Origin: Promethearchaeota archaeon
GTDB taxonomy: Archaea; Asgardarchaeota; Lokiarchaeia; Sigyniarchaeales; SOKP01
NCBI GenBank assembly: GCA_011364975.1
Contig: RDOE01000034.1
Span: 1-35,488 of the forward strand
DNA length: 35,488 bases
Reading direction: 5' to 3'
Positions 17,095 to 25,541 of this stretch are shown piece by piece (the first letter of the stretch is position 1; each line of letters begins with the position of its first letter). A program made the position numbers and the translations under genes. The notes beneath the pieces were generated by a model. It ran no database searches and was not told the origin of the DNA. It was given only the letters and a program-made list of their open reading frames with translations.

Positions 17095-17367
17095 ATTCCA
17101 AAAAAAAGGAGAAGCGGTGGAAAAAGCGGTTCAAGTAAGGGACAATATAGAACTGTTCAATGCACCAACTGTGGACGATTTGTTCCACGAAGCAAAGCAA
17201 AAGCTGTAACAAGAAGAGTATCTTTAGTTGATGGGAGAATGTTTGCGGAACTAAAAAAAGCAGGTACTATTATTCAAACTCCAAGCAAAACGGCTTATTA
17301 TTGCATTAGCTGTGCTGTGCATAGCCATCAAATATCCCAGCGTGATAAAAACCTTAGAAAGGAATAA
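17095..17367 (+). CDS. Small-subunit ribosomal protein eS26, apparent ATT start
   Basis: A 90-codon frame, counting the ATT, reading PKKRRSGGKSGSSKGQYRTV after its first codon, with two zinc-knuckle pairs: CTNCGRFVPRSKAKA and YYCISCAVHS. This is the archaeal/eukaryotic eS26 pattern, a protein near the mRNA exit channel of the small subunit. The family N-terminus M-P/T-K-K-R-R is matched exactly if the initiator codon is ATT at 17095. No ATG, GTG or TTG precedes it in frame: the only others before the TAA at 17071 are CTG 17086 and ATT 17089. There is also no ATG anywhere from 16977 to 17094. Its stop lies one base from the stop of the convergent PIN-TPR gene. Confidence 0.88.
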   Translation: MPKKRRSGGKSGSSKGQYRTVQCTNCGRFVPRSKAKAVTRRVSLVDGRMFAELKKAGTIIQTPSKTAYYCISCAVHSHQISQRDKNLRKE

Positions 17368-17368
17368 C

Positions 17369-19369
17369 CTATAAGTTTAAGGTTTTAAAGAAAGAAGGAA
17401 GTGAATAGATAACTTCACAATCGTTTTTTGAGCTTACTTCGATCATTGCTCTTATTAAGTAAGTATCCCTAAGTTGTTCACTTGGATTGTAAATTTTAAC
17501 TTTAGATGAGGGTTTCAACTTTAATGTGTAATTCTCTGCAATTCCCGTCATGTTTTCATCAGAAGTTAATCTAATGCCTAATAAACCGAGTTCATAATGC
17601 GATACAATAAAAAGATATTCATTTTCTTTCTTTTGGTTTACTTTTTCAAAATGAACAACTTCCAAATAGTCATTCTGTAATTCTTTTGGAAGTTTAATAA
17701 AGGGAATTATCTTTTTTTTACCAGATATGTATGGAAAAGGTGTATAAAACAAAATATTGAAACTAGAGATTTTCTTGATTTGTTCATTATATTTCTCAAC
17801 ATCCTTGACTGAATAAGCTTTATCTAATAATACATCTAATTTATCTACAATTAAATCTTCAGCACTGTAGCCATTTAAAACGGTTGCTATATACGCACGT
17901 TTTAATTTTTCAATTAAAATATCACTCCGAATTTGTAATTTGTAATCAATACTGATTTCTAAAGCCTCATTATAGAGATTTGCGGCTAATTGAGAATGAC
18001 CTAATGCTAAAAAATAATCACCAAGTTCACTAAAGACAATTATTGCATCCAAAAAATTCTCTTCAAAATCAATACCAGATACTTCTTCCATAATAGAGAT
18101 CGCTGCATCTCTATCTTTTCCTTCAATATACAATGCGATTGATTTACCAATCATAGATTTTAATTTAAGATTCTGATCATGGTATATCTCAGCTAATTCT
18201 TCAGTAAAATTATAAGACATTATAGCATTCTCATATAATCCATGGAACAGAAGAATTAAAGCTTTCACATAATTTAATGTTAGACAAGTTTGATGATTAT
18301 GGATTATCGTGGAAAAAAGTGCAGCACGTTCTAATGAATTTATAGCAGAGCTTATTCTTCCAAGAGAAACTAAGATAAAGGCTCGGAGAAATTCCATCTT
18401 AGAAATCTCACTACAGATTAGCTGTTCTATTATTTCATAATCTTTACCATTTTTTAATTGTCCTGCTGCTACCTGTAATAGGGAAATTAGAAATCCGTTT
18501 CCCTTCTTTAGATACTTCGCTGCTTCTTGGGACTCATTTTTTATAATAGCATCACGAGATCTTTTCACATATTCTCTTGATATTTTTAGATTTTCCAAAA
18601 AGTTAATTGTATCAGAAATTAAATCCATTTCACTTGAAGGAATTGGATGATTTTCAATATATTTTTCTGCAACCGCAATCTCCTTTTCATATTTACTTAC
18701 TCCTATTTGAAATTTAACCTCGCCCGATCTTTTATCAATATAATGGGCATCTTGAGTTAATATTGAGCTCTCTGTTACTGAAACGGCCCTTTCTATTAAC
18801 CATGTTATTTTTTCTTCAGCAGGATACATTTTAGACCTTTCAATCATATAAGAAAGGGTATAATTCAGGGAACGTTTCCATATATTTTTAAAGTAAGACC
18901 TCATTTGTTTATTGGATATTGTCCTCTGAATTTTTAGCAAGAAGCTAGAAAGTGAGAGATTATTAAGTTTATTTCTAAATACTAAGTTTGAATTTTTTAC
19001 TAGTTTAAAATCATCAGAAACTAGATGTACCTCTCGATTTTCAGTGTTATCGATTAACTCTTTCGCTAATGACAATAATGACAAATCAGGATCTTGCGCT
19101 GGAAAACGTATTCCGTAGTAATTTAACTCTTCTTTAATCTCTAATATCTGAGAAGGTTCTATTTGTTTAATAACAATAAATTCTTTAAATTTATCCCTAA
19201 ACAAAGCTGGAGCTTTAATTTCATTGAAAACCATATCACTAATATAATATTCAAATCCTAAATCTTTTGCTGCGACATTTAAATTTTCTAAAATATTTTT
19301 AGCTTTAATAGAATTCATACAAATGAAAAAATTAGCATCAAAAATTATTTTCTCCTTAATCTTAGACAT
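17369..19369 (-). CDS. PIN-domain nuclease fused to TPR-like repeats
   Basis: A 666-residue protein. Residues 1-150 form a PIN domain with the expected acids Asp11 (IFDANFF), Glu48 (VFNEIKAP), Asp93 (DPDLSLLSLA) and Asp117/118 (LVSDDFK), so a metal-dependent RNase is likely. From about 180 to 510 there are helical hairpins with TPR-like spacing and composition (for example YFLALGHSQLAANLYNEALE). The last 110 residues (YLEVVHFEKV, KLKPSSKVKIYN) look beta-rich. No antitoxin-like gene is adjacent, and the length is far above VapC toxins (about 130). It converges on eS26, which hints at a link to translation but does not prove one. Confidence 0.7.
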   Translation of the reverse strand: MSKIKEKIIFDANFFICMNSIKAKNILENLNVAAKDLGFEYYISDMVFNEIKAPALFRDKFKEFIVIKQIEPSQILEIKEELNYYGIRFPAQDPDLSLLSLAKELIDNTENREVHLVSDDFKLVKNSNLVFRNKLNNLSLSSFLLKIQRTISNKQMRSYFKNIWKRSLNYTLSYMIERSKMYPAEEKITWLIERAVSVTESSILTQDAHYIDKRSGEVKFQIGVSKYEKEIAVAEKYIENHPIPSSEMDLISDTINFLENLKISREYVKRSRDAIIKNESQEAAKYLKKGNGFLISLLQVAAGQLKNGKDYEIIEQLICSEISKMEFLRAFILVSLGRISSAINSLERAALFSTIIHNHQTCLTLNYVKALILLFHGLYENAIMSYNFTEELAEIYHDQNLKLKSMIGKSIALYIEGKDRDAAISIMEEVSGIDFEENFLDAIIVFSELGDYFLALGHSQLAANLYNEALEISIDYKLQIRSDILIEKLKRAYIATVLNGYSAEDLIVDKLDVLLDKAYSVKDVEKYNEQIKKISSFNILFYTPFPYISGKKKIIPFIKLPKELQNDYLEVVHFEKVNQKKENEYLFIVSHYELGLLGIRLTSDENMTGIAENYTLKLKPSSKVKIYNPSEQLRDTYLIRAMIEVSSKNDCEVIYSLPSFFKTLNL

Positions 19370-19468
19370 CTCTAGTCGAGAATTTTTCAGTTTTTCCTAA
19401 AGTTAATTAAATTATAAATTAATTATATTAAATCCTTAGTATTATATACAAATTTAAAAAATCTTAAA

Positions 19469-19972
19469 ATGAAAATCATTAATTTAATAGGTTTCTCAGG
19501 GAGCGGTAAGACTAGTTTTATAATTAATGCAATAAAGCTATTAAGGACAAATCTAAATTATGAAATTGCTTGTATTAAAAATGTTCACCAGCACAAGATT
19601 GATGAGGAAGGAAAAGATTCATTTGAGTTTACAAAAGCCGGAGCTAGGTATTCAGTAATAAAGAACCAATTCAATGAGCATGCGTTTTATATTAAAAGTA
19701 AGCTTGATGTTAAAACAATCATAGAATGGATCAAAAAGGGTCCTTCAAGAGTCGATCTGATATTCTTAGAAGGTTTTAGAGATATAGATTATCCCACAGT
19801 TTTATGTGTAAGGGATTATAAAGAAATTGAACATCAATTATCAGATAAAGTTAAAATGATTTCATGGATTCTTCCTTCAAAGGATCAGTCCCCAAAGGAA
19901 TATAATGGAATACCTTTGATGGATATAAGCAAAAATTTTAATGATTTCCTTAAAATTTTTGAAATCATTTAA
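19469..19972 (+). CDS. mobB: MobB-like GTP-binding protein
   Basis: MobB proteins bind GTP and assist conversion of molybdopterin to its guanine dinucleotide form for molybdo- or tungstoenzymes. The 167-residue protein has a P-loop GFSGSGKT (8-15), a second family feature IKNVHQHKIDEEGKDSFEFT followed by KAGARYSV, and LIFLEGFRDIDYP, the usual LxEGF motif. It starts with ATG and shares a 99-base AT-rich gap with the divergent PIN-TPR gene. No other molybdenum cofactor gene is seen here. Confidence 0.82.
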   Translation: MKIINLIGFSGSGKTSFIINAIKLLRTNLNYEIACIKNVHQHKIDEEGKDSFEFTKAGARYSVIKNQFNEHAFYIKSKLDVKTIIEWIKKGPSRVDLIFLEGFRDIDYPTVLCVRDYKEIEHQLSDKVKMISWILPSKDQSPKEYNGIPLMDISKNFNDFLKIFEII

Positions 19973-19999
19973 AGCTCACCTTAATAGGAATAAATAACA

Positions 20000-21460
20000 T
20001 TATTTTTCCCAAAATGGTGCGATTTCTTTGCATACAAATTTAATCTCCTTAATAAGTTGTTTATCTGAGACGCCCTCTAGTATATGTGAGCTCAATTGTT
20101 CATAAATCTCGATATTATTTTTACAATCTTTAATAAGATTACGTATATCAATTATAAATTTATTTATTGGGACAATAATCTCATCTAAAATCCATTCTTC
20201 AAAAATTCGCTGATCAGAATAAGATTGAAAATTATAGGTAATTACGAAACGGACAATATCGGAATATCTATAGAATGAGCTCGTAGGTAAGTCTACTTTA
20301 TATTGTTTTAAGTCGCTTATCAACTCTTCTTTATTTAAAGTGATGATATAATCTGGCCATAAATCATCCGAGAGATTTAAATCTTGAAAAATAAATAATT
20401 CTAATACTCTTAATGCGATGTTTTTACCAATATATCTGCTTCTTGGGTCAATAAAATTCTTAGAAGCTTGATCAGGTCGTTTTCTGAGAAAAATTTTATC
20501 TATCAGAATATATAACATCCGACAAATATGATCTACTATTGTTTTAAATGTTAAAAGTTCATTATCAGGATCTCTAGATAACTTATTGTTTTCACGTTCA
20601 ATTAATCTATTAAGATTAATATTAAGGCTTCTAAGAAATGTTTTGAAAAAATTATAATTGATTTGAGCGATATCCTTTTTGAAAATAAGGTTAAAAAAGA
20701 TATCTGGATTTTCAATATTAGTTAAGATGGAAAAATAATTTAAGAATTTTTGAATCTCCTTGATACTATTAGCATCAATCGGATGATCTAAAACCTCATT
20801 TAGCTTATTCAGTTTACTTTGAAACTTTTCGGGCAAAAACAATAAATCTCCTACTTCTAATGCCTCTAAACTTCCAGATCCAAAATAATATTTTGTGTGA
20901 AGTAAAAATAGATTCAATTGAGCTTTTTCAGAAGGAAGATTATTTGCTTGAAAAGTAGAATATAAAGTTGATTTTCTATCAAGGAAGTCAAATAATTTTA
21001 AAAGTGAGTTACGCTTATCATCAGAATAATTAAGATTTTTTAAAAATTCATCTCTTACAATATCAAATTTAGAAAAAACTGAATCTTCCACTCGAGAACA
21101 CACGAAATTCATGAAGTCTAGAAGAGGGGAGAAATTTTCAAGTAAATTACATTTTTTATAAAAGTAATATAATAAGTCAACCAACCTGTCCTTTGCTAAG
21201 GGATATGCTTGATTTGCGATCTCATAAAGTTTTTCCCTCCCTTTTAATAATCTTTCAAAATAATCTTCTGGAATCTCTTTTATATGTCTTAGAAAGTAAT
21301 ATAAAAACATTAAGTAATAATTTTCAAATACATCATCATTACTATTCTTGATAACAATTAAAAAGTGAAAATTATTTTTTGCTTGTCCATTCTTAATGAC
21401 TGCTCCATCCAACACAATTAAGAACTTTTCTCCTAAAATTTTCCTTAATATTACTCCCAA
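20000..21460 (-). pseudogene. Unknown protein, C-terminal part of a gene split by an in-frame TAA
   Basis: A 486-residue frame from a TTG at 21460. The frame is in fact open further upstream, to 21556, and reads SSFDHFASKFNDFAGGNGIT then a hydrophobic stretch FGYFYLIISILGVIL before reaching a TAA at 21557-21559. Beyond the TAA the same frame continues as the 120-residue piece. The joined product would be about 639 residues. This part is rich in Leu, Asn, Lys and Tyr, mostly helical, with no motif I recognise; AVIKNGQAKNNFHFLIVIKN is a beta-like segment. Function is unknown. Confidence 0.6.
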
Positions 21461-21556
21461 TATTGAAATTATTAGATAGAAGTAACCAAAAGGAGTAGTA
21501 ATTCCATTCCCACCAGCAAAATCGTTAAATTTACTTGCAAAGTGATCGAAAGAACT

Positions 21557-21919
21557 TTATTCTTTAGAATATAATAAATAAGTATATTCCAAAAACAAAT
21601 TTTCTTCAGATACTTTTTCTTTTAAATTTAGTTGTAAAGATTTCTTATCTAATCCACAAAACAAATCTAAATATGTTTTAAAATATTTATGAAAAAATTG
21701 ATAGAAAAAGGTTGAATAAGTTTTTTTAATAATTCTATCTAGATTCTTTTGTTTAAAATCTTCCCAATCTCGTTTAATATCTTCTCTAAATTGAATATAT
21801 TCTAGTTCTTTTTCTTGTAAAATTTCATAAAACATACTGGAATTCATTTTTAAGGTTAAATTGTTTCCCTTAACATTCTCTCCAATAGATTTCAGTATTG
21901 CTTCTAATTTTTCTACCAA
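21557..21919 (-). pseudogene. Unknown protein, N-terminal part of a gene split by an in-frame TAA
   Basis: A 120-residue frame starting at TTG 21919, mostly charged amphipathic helix (EYIQFREDIKRDWEDFKQKN), with YSTFFYQFFHKYFKTYLDLF near the middle. It ends with TAA at 21557 and is followed in the same frame by 32 sense codons leading straight into the 486-residue part. This is best read as one gene with a nonsense codon. Two separate genes, a base error, or stop readthrough remain possible. It shows no recognised family. Confidence 0.55.
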
Positions 21920-22097
21920 GGTTTCTCAAATTTGAATTTAGTAATTTTTATACTATCGATTTTTAAAAAACCAACCCTTTAAAGCAACTCCCAATATAAG
22001 ATAGAATAAAATTTCAAAAATAAAAATATTAGCAAAACAAAAAAATTTATGCAAATTTTTCTGATTTGTAAAAATGTGATTTATATTTGAATTAATC

Positions 22098-23135
22098 TTA
22101 GAAAATTTTTGTAATCTCATCTCTCTCAGAATATTTTAGTAACTTAATTTTACCTTGTTTACTTTTTATCTTTAAGCCTTCCTTATTCGATTTAAATTCT
22201 CCTACTTTCTCTGCATATATTTCATTTTTTTTGAGAAATTCAATTAATTCATTAGTAAATTCCTGTTCAATTGCAATCAATAAAGAACCTGAAGATATTG
22301 TATTTAAAGGGTCTAAATTGAAGACTTTACTCAATTCCATTGGCTCTGGGAGAATTTTAATATTTTTTTCATCAATTAAAACTCCTGTTTCTGAAGCTAA
22401 AGCCATCTCTGCTATTCCAGTAGCAAAACCTCCCTCTGTAGGATCATGCATTGCTTTTATGACAAAATTCTTATTTGCTAAAACTGCTTCTTTATAAATG
22501 CTAATACCAGGTTTGAAGAGATAATCTTTACATTTATCAATAAATTCGTCTGAATATCCTTTTTTTCTTAAGAATTCTCCTTTTTCCCGGCCTATTATTG
22601 AAACCCCTTCAATAAATAAACCCTTTGTTAAAATTATATCATTTCCGGGTTCTGCTCCTGAAGTTAATACTAATTTTTCCTTTTCAACTTCTCCTAGGAG
22701 AGAACCAACAATTATAGGGCGATCAAGGTTGGAAGTAACCTCTGTATGTCCTCCTATTACAGTGATATGCATTTGTTCACAAGTATCGTGAATATCCCTA
22801 AATATCGTCTCGATTAATTCTGCGTTTGTTTTTTTTTCTGGTAATAATATGGTTGATTGAAACCATTTTGGAGATGCTCCTGTACAAACTATATCATTAA
22901 CATTTATGTTTACAACATAATATCCGATAGCATCTGTTGCGAATGTAATAGGATCTGTCTTAGCTACAAGATACTTATCCCCAATGTCTATTACTGCAGC
23001 ATCTTCTCCCAGTTTAGAACCCATAATCACTCTATTATCGTCAATCTCAGTATTTGATACAAAATTTTTCAACAATTTAAGTAGAACTTGATGTTTCAAT
23101 TTCCCTATTTGAAATTTATTCTGAGATCCGCTCAT
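22098..23135 (-). CDS. AIR synthase-related protein (HypE/ThiL/SelD superfamily)
   Basis: A 345-residue ATP-dependent enzyme of the PurM superfamily. The N-terminal domain has GSKLGEDAAVIDIG, then VAKTDPITFATDAIGYYVV, NVNDIVCTGASPKWF and VIGGHTEVT; the C-terminal domain has KAMHDPTEGGFATGIAEMA and ISSGSLLIAIE. This is closest to HypE-like proteins. True HypE ends in a cysteine (PRIC tail) that takes the carbamoyl group; this protein ends in EITKIF and has no terminal cysteine, so hydrogenase maturation is doubtful. No hyp, sel or thi gene is nearby. Confidence 0.85.
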   Translation of the reverse strand: MSGSQNKFQIGKLKHQVLLKLLKNFVSNTEIDDNRVIMGSKLGEDAAVIDIGDKYLVAKTDPITFATDAIGYYVVNINVNDIVCTGASPKWFQSTILLPEKKTNAELIETIFRDIHDTCEQMHITVIGGHTEVTSNLDRPIIVGSLLGEVEKEKLVLTSGAEPGNDIILTKGLFIEGVSIIGREKGEFLRKKGYSDEFIDKCKDYLFKPGISIYKEAVLANKNFVIKAMHDPTEGGFATGIAEMALASETGVLIDEKNIKILPEPMELSKVFNLDPLNTISSGSLLIAIEQEFTNELIEFLKKNEIYAEKVGEFKSNKEGLKIKSKQGKIKLLKYSERDEITKIF

Positions 23136-23361
23136 TTGCTTGTCAATATATTTAGAGCTATAAATTATTTAAATTTTGAATAATTTTAGAAATAAGTTTT
23201 TTTGAACTTTCTTTAGGTTTATGATTGCTATTGACTAGTAATAATGCTGTTATTAAATTATAACTTTTATTTCCTAAGCTAAATAAATTTATATGGTTTG
23301 AACCTTCTAATTATGTATAGAATAACTAAATAAAATAGAAAAATCACATTTACTAAACGAG

Positions 23362-23889
23362 TTGAGATCATTGGGCTTCGGTAAGGCGTTTGGTTTTAGT
23401 TTACTTGCTTATATTGGCCTTAATTTTCTGTTTATTGTGATTGTTGAGACACTAAGTGGAGATTTGAATCTACTATTTAGCGATATAAGCTCTAATCCTT
23501 TGATTATTCTGCTTATATTCTTTGGTACTACTGCAAATATGCCGGGAAATGTATTTTTATCTATGTATGCACAAATTGCTACAGGAGCAATTGATTATAA
23601 TCTCATTGAAACAATTGGATTTTTTGTAACTCCATTAGTAGCAGCTCTTGTTGCTGGGAGAGTAGGTGAGAATAAAGGAGGAAGCTTCGGTGGCTTTTTT
23701 CTAACCAGTATTCTTGGTTCTTTGGCTTTAGGTATTTTAGCATATGTGAGCCCCGAAACATTAATATATTTTTCAATACCAGTTATCGACCCTACAGCTA
23801 CTCTGATAATGCTACTCATTGCAGGAGCTGTGAATGGTGTCTTTTATGGAGCTTTTAGTCTCATGTTCACAAAAACAGAGTACTATTAA
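23362..23889 (+). CDS. Small multi-pass membrane protein of unknown function
   Basis: A 175-residue protein with about five hydrophobic helices (near 8-30, 45-62, 80-98, 107-128 and 140-166), rich in Gly, Phe, Leu and Ile. Small glycine-rich loops (GRVGENKGGSFGGFF) separate helices 3 and 4. There is no recognised signature. Start is TTG at 23362, 22 bases past a run of A. It converges on the membrane protein at 23925-24953, with 35 bases between them. Confidence 0.65.
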   Translation: MRSLGFGKAFGFSLLAYIGLNFLFIVIVETLSGDLNLLFSDISSNPLIILLIFFGTTANMPGNVFLSMYAQIATGAIDYNLIETIGFFVTPLVAALVAGRVGENKGGSFGGFFLTSILGSLALGILAYVSPETLIYFSIPVIDPTATLIMLLIAGAVNGVFYGAFSLMFTKTEYY

Positions 23890-23924
23890 GAATTTTAGGT
23901 CAATTCTTATTAGAATTCATTTTT

Positions 23925-24953
23925 TTACTTTTCTTTTTTTTCTTTATATGGTTTATGAGCAATAATAGAATGTATTCCTAATAGTAAGGTACAAAATAAA
24001 AAGATTACAAACAATCCAGTTGCTTGTAGGATTTTAAGTTCATCTAATATCGTTCTGGGAAGAATTTTTGAAATCTGAACATAGATTCGCATAAGGATTA
24101 AGAATAAAGCGATTGTATCAACCTTAAAAATTTTCAATTTCTCTGTGATATAATCTACTCGTGAATATACGGTTCCGATCATATAAAAGAATAAAACCAC
24201 ATCAAAAATAAAAGATATAATGATATAGGTAAGATCACCGGATTCAGTGCTATAGAAAGCCCCAAATATCGAATCAAGTAAAATATAGAGCACATAACAA
24301 AATGTAAGTAAGAAAAACAATGTAATATAAGCAGAAAATTTTTTGGTTACAATTAATTTTAATATAACAATAATCATTAATAACAAATACACCCAAAACA
24401 ATATCTGTATAATTAGAATTACAGTACTGAATAAAATTGTAAGTGTTTGGCTAAAAAAGATTAATGTAATTCGCATTATCCACCATAACAAAAATCCAAA
24501 TACAATAAATTCTATACTACGGGTAATAATACGAGATTTTTCTTTCTTATATAAGAAATCATCTACTTTAGTGGTAGAATCCATGCAGATTTTGAATGCA
24601 AAAAAAGCAGTAAAGATTTGATTAGCGATTAAGGTGATAAGAAAAAAGATATCTGACGTTGGGAAATATATGGAATTCATAAGAAGACTTGCTAAAATTA
24701 GCCCAATTATGAGCAAAATCACGAAAAAGTAAGTTTTAACTTGATTTATCGGCTTTATAAAGGATATAATAAGCAATACTAAGACGAAAAGTAATAAACC
24801 ACCACCAAAAATAAAAATAGAAAGTCCTAACCAAGTTATCCTAAAAAATGTGTTTAATAATATTAAACCCCATATCAAAATAAAAGAACTTACTATAAAT
24901 ATGTAAACCGGTTCTTTAAAGATACCTTTCAAACCAGTTATGAATCTCATCAT
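23925..24953 (-). CDS. Multi-pass membrane protein of unknown function
   Basis: A 342-residue protein with eight to ten hydrophobic segments throughout, beginning with a short basic N-terminus (MMRFITGLKGIFKEP) and ending with KPYKEKKEK. A polar strip KICMDSTTKVDDFLYKKEKS lies near residues 120-140. No transporter, sensor or enzyme motif is recognised. It may be part of a receptor-like or structural membrane family specific to the lineage. Confidence 0.65.
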   Translation of the reverse strand: MMRFITGLKGIFKEPVYIFIVSSFILIWGLILLNTFFRITWLGLSIFIFGGGLLLFVLVLLIISFIKPINQVKTYFFVILLIIGLILASLLMNSIYFPTSDIFFLITLIANQIFTAFFAFKICMDSTTKVDDFLYKKEKSRIITRSIEFIVFGFLLWWIMRITLIFFSQTLTILFSTVILIIQILFWVYLLLMIIVILKLIVTKKFSAYITLFFLLTFCYVLYILLDSIFGAFYSTESGDLTYIIISFIFDVVLFFYMIGTVYSRVDYITEKLKIFKVDTIALFLILMRIYVQISKILPRTILDELKILQATGLFVIFLFCTLLLGIHSIIAHKPYKEKKEK

Positions 24954-25255
24954 TTATCCCCTACTAAATTTAATTTCCTAAATAAGATATTTTATTCTAC
25001 TTATTTTAATTATCGCTTTCTGCGCTATTTTAGATTTATGAATTAAATTATTAACCCTTTAATATTGAATTCAGTCTTTATTTAATATATGAAAAACAAT
25101 ACTATAATTAAAATTTGAAAAAGTAGCTCTGCCAACTCTCAAAAATGTATAATTTATCAAATTCTTTGGTGTTATCCGACAAAAATTTAATACTCTTCTT
25201 AAAACTTTATTACATTGCAAAAGATCATAATCAAATAAATTAGGAGACAAAATCT
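24954..25255. other. 302-base gap between the membrane protein and the 94-residue gene
   Basis: No gene is visible. The right end holds TAGGAGA (25241-25247), a good ribosome-binding site 8-9 bases before the ATG at 25256. The rest is AT-rich spacer; a promoter for the small gene probably lies at about 25180-25230 but no box stands out. The first bases probably include a promoter for the minus-strand membrane protein. Confidence 0.4.
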
Positions 25256-25540
25256 ATGAGTTCAGGAAAAGTTCAGCAGAGTTTTTTTGTCGATGTTCCT
25301 AAGATTACTATCCCTCATTTCAATTTTAGTATTCTAGATTCCAATTTTCCAAACAAAACCATCTTCACTGAAATTGAGAATATCACTGTCTTAAATGTTT
25401 CATATCAAAAAGCAGTTGAGATCCACCAAATCCTCTTAAATAACAATAATTTATCAAATAGTGAAAAACTTGATTTTTGCAATGTAGGAAGGTATTTTAT
25501 GAAACAATACTTAAAGGATGTAATTAAAAAGCTAGAATAA
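25256..25540 (+). CDS. Small protein of unknown function
   Basis: A 94-residue soluble protein starting MSSGKVQQSFFVDVPKITIP. An N-terminal extended region is followed by a helical part with NVSYQKAVEIHQILLNN and a C-terminal VGRYFMKQYLKDVIKKLE helix. The strong Shine-Dalgarno sequence and ATG support a real gene. Its stop is one base from the stop of the convergent acyl-CoA synthetase-like gene. No family is recognised. Confidence 0.6.
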   Translation: MSSGKVQQSFFVDVPKITIPHFNFSILDSNFPNKTIFTEIENITVLNVSYQKAVEIHQILLNNNNLSNSEKLDFCNVGRYFMKQYLKDVIKKLE

Positions 25541-25541
25541 G

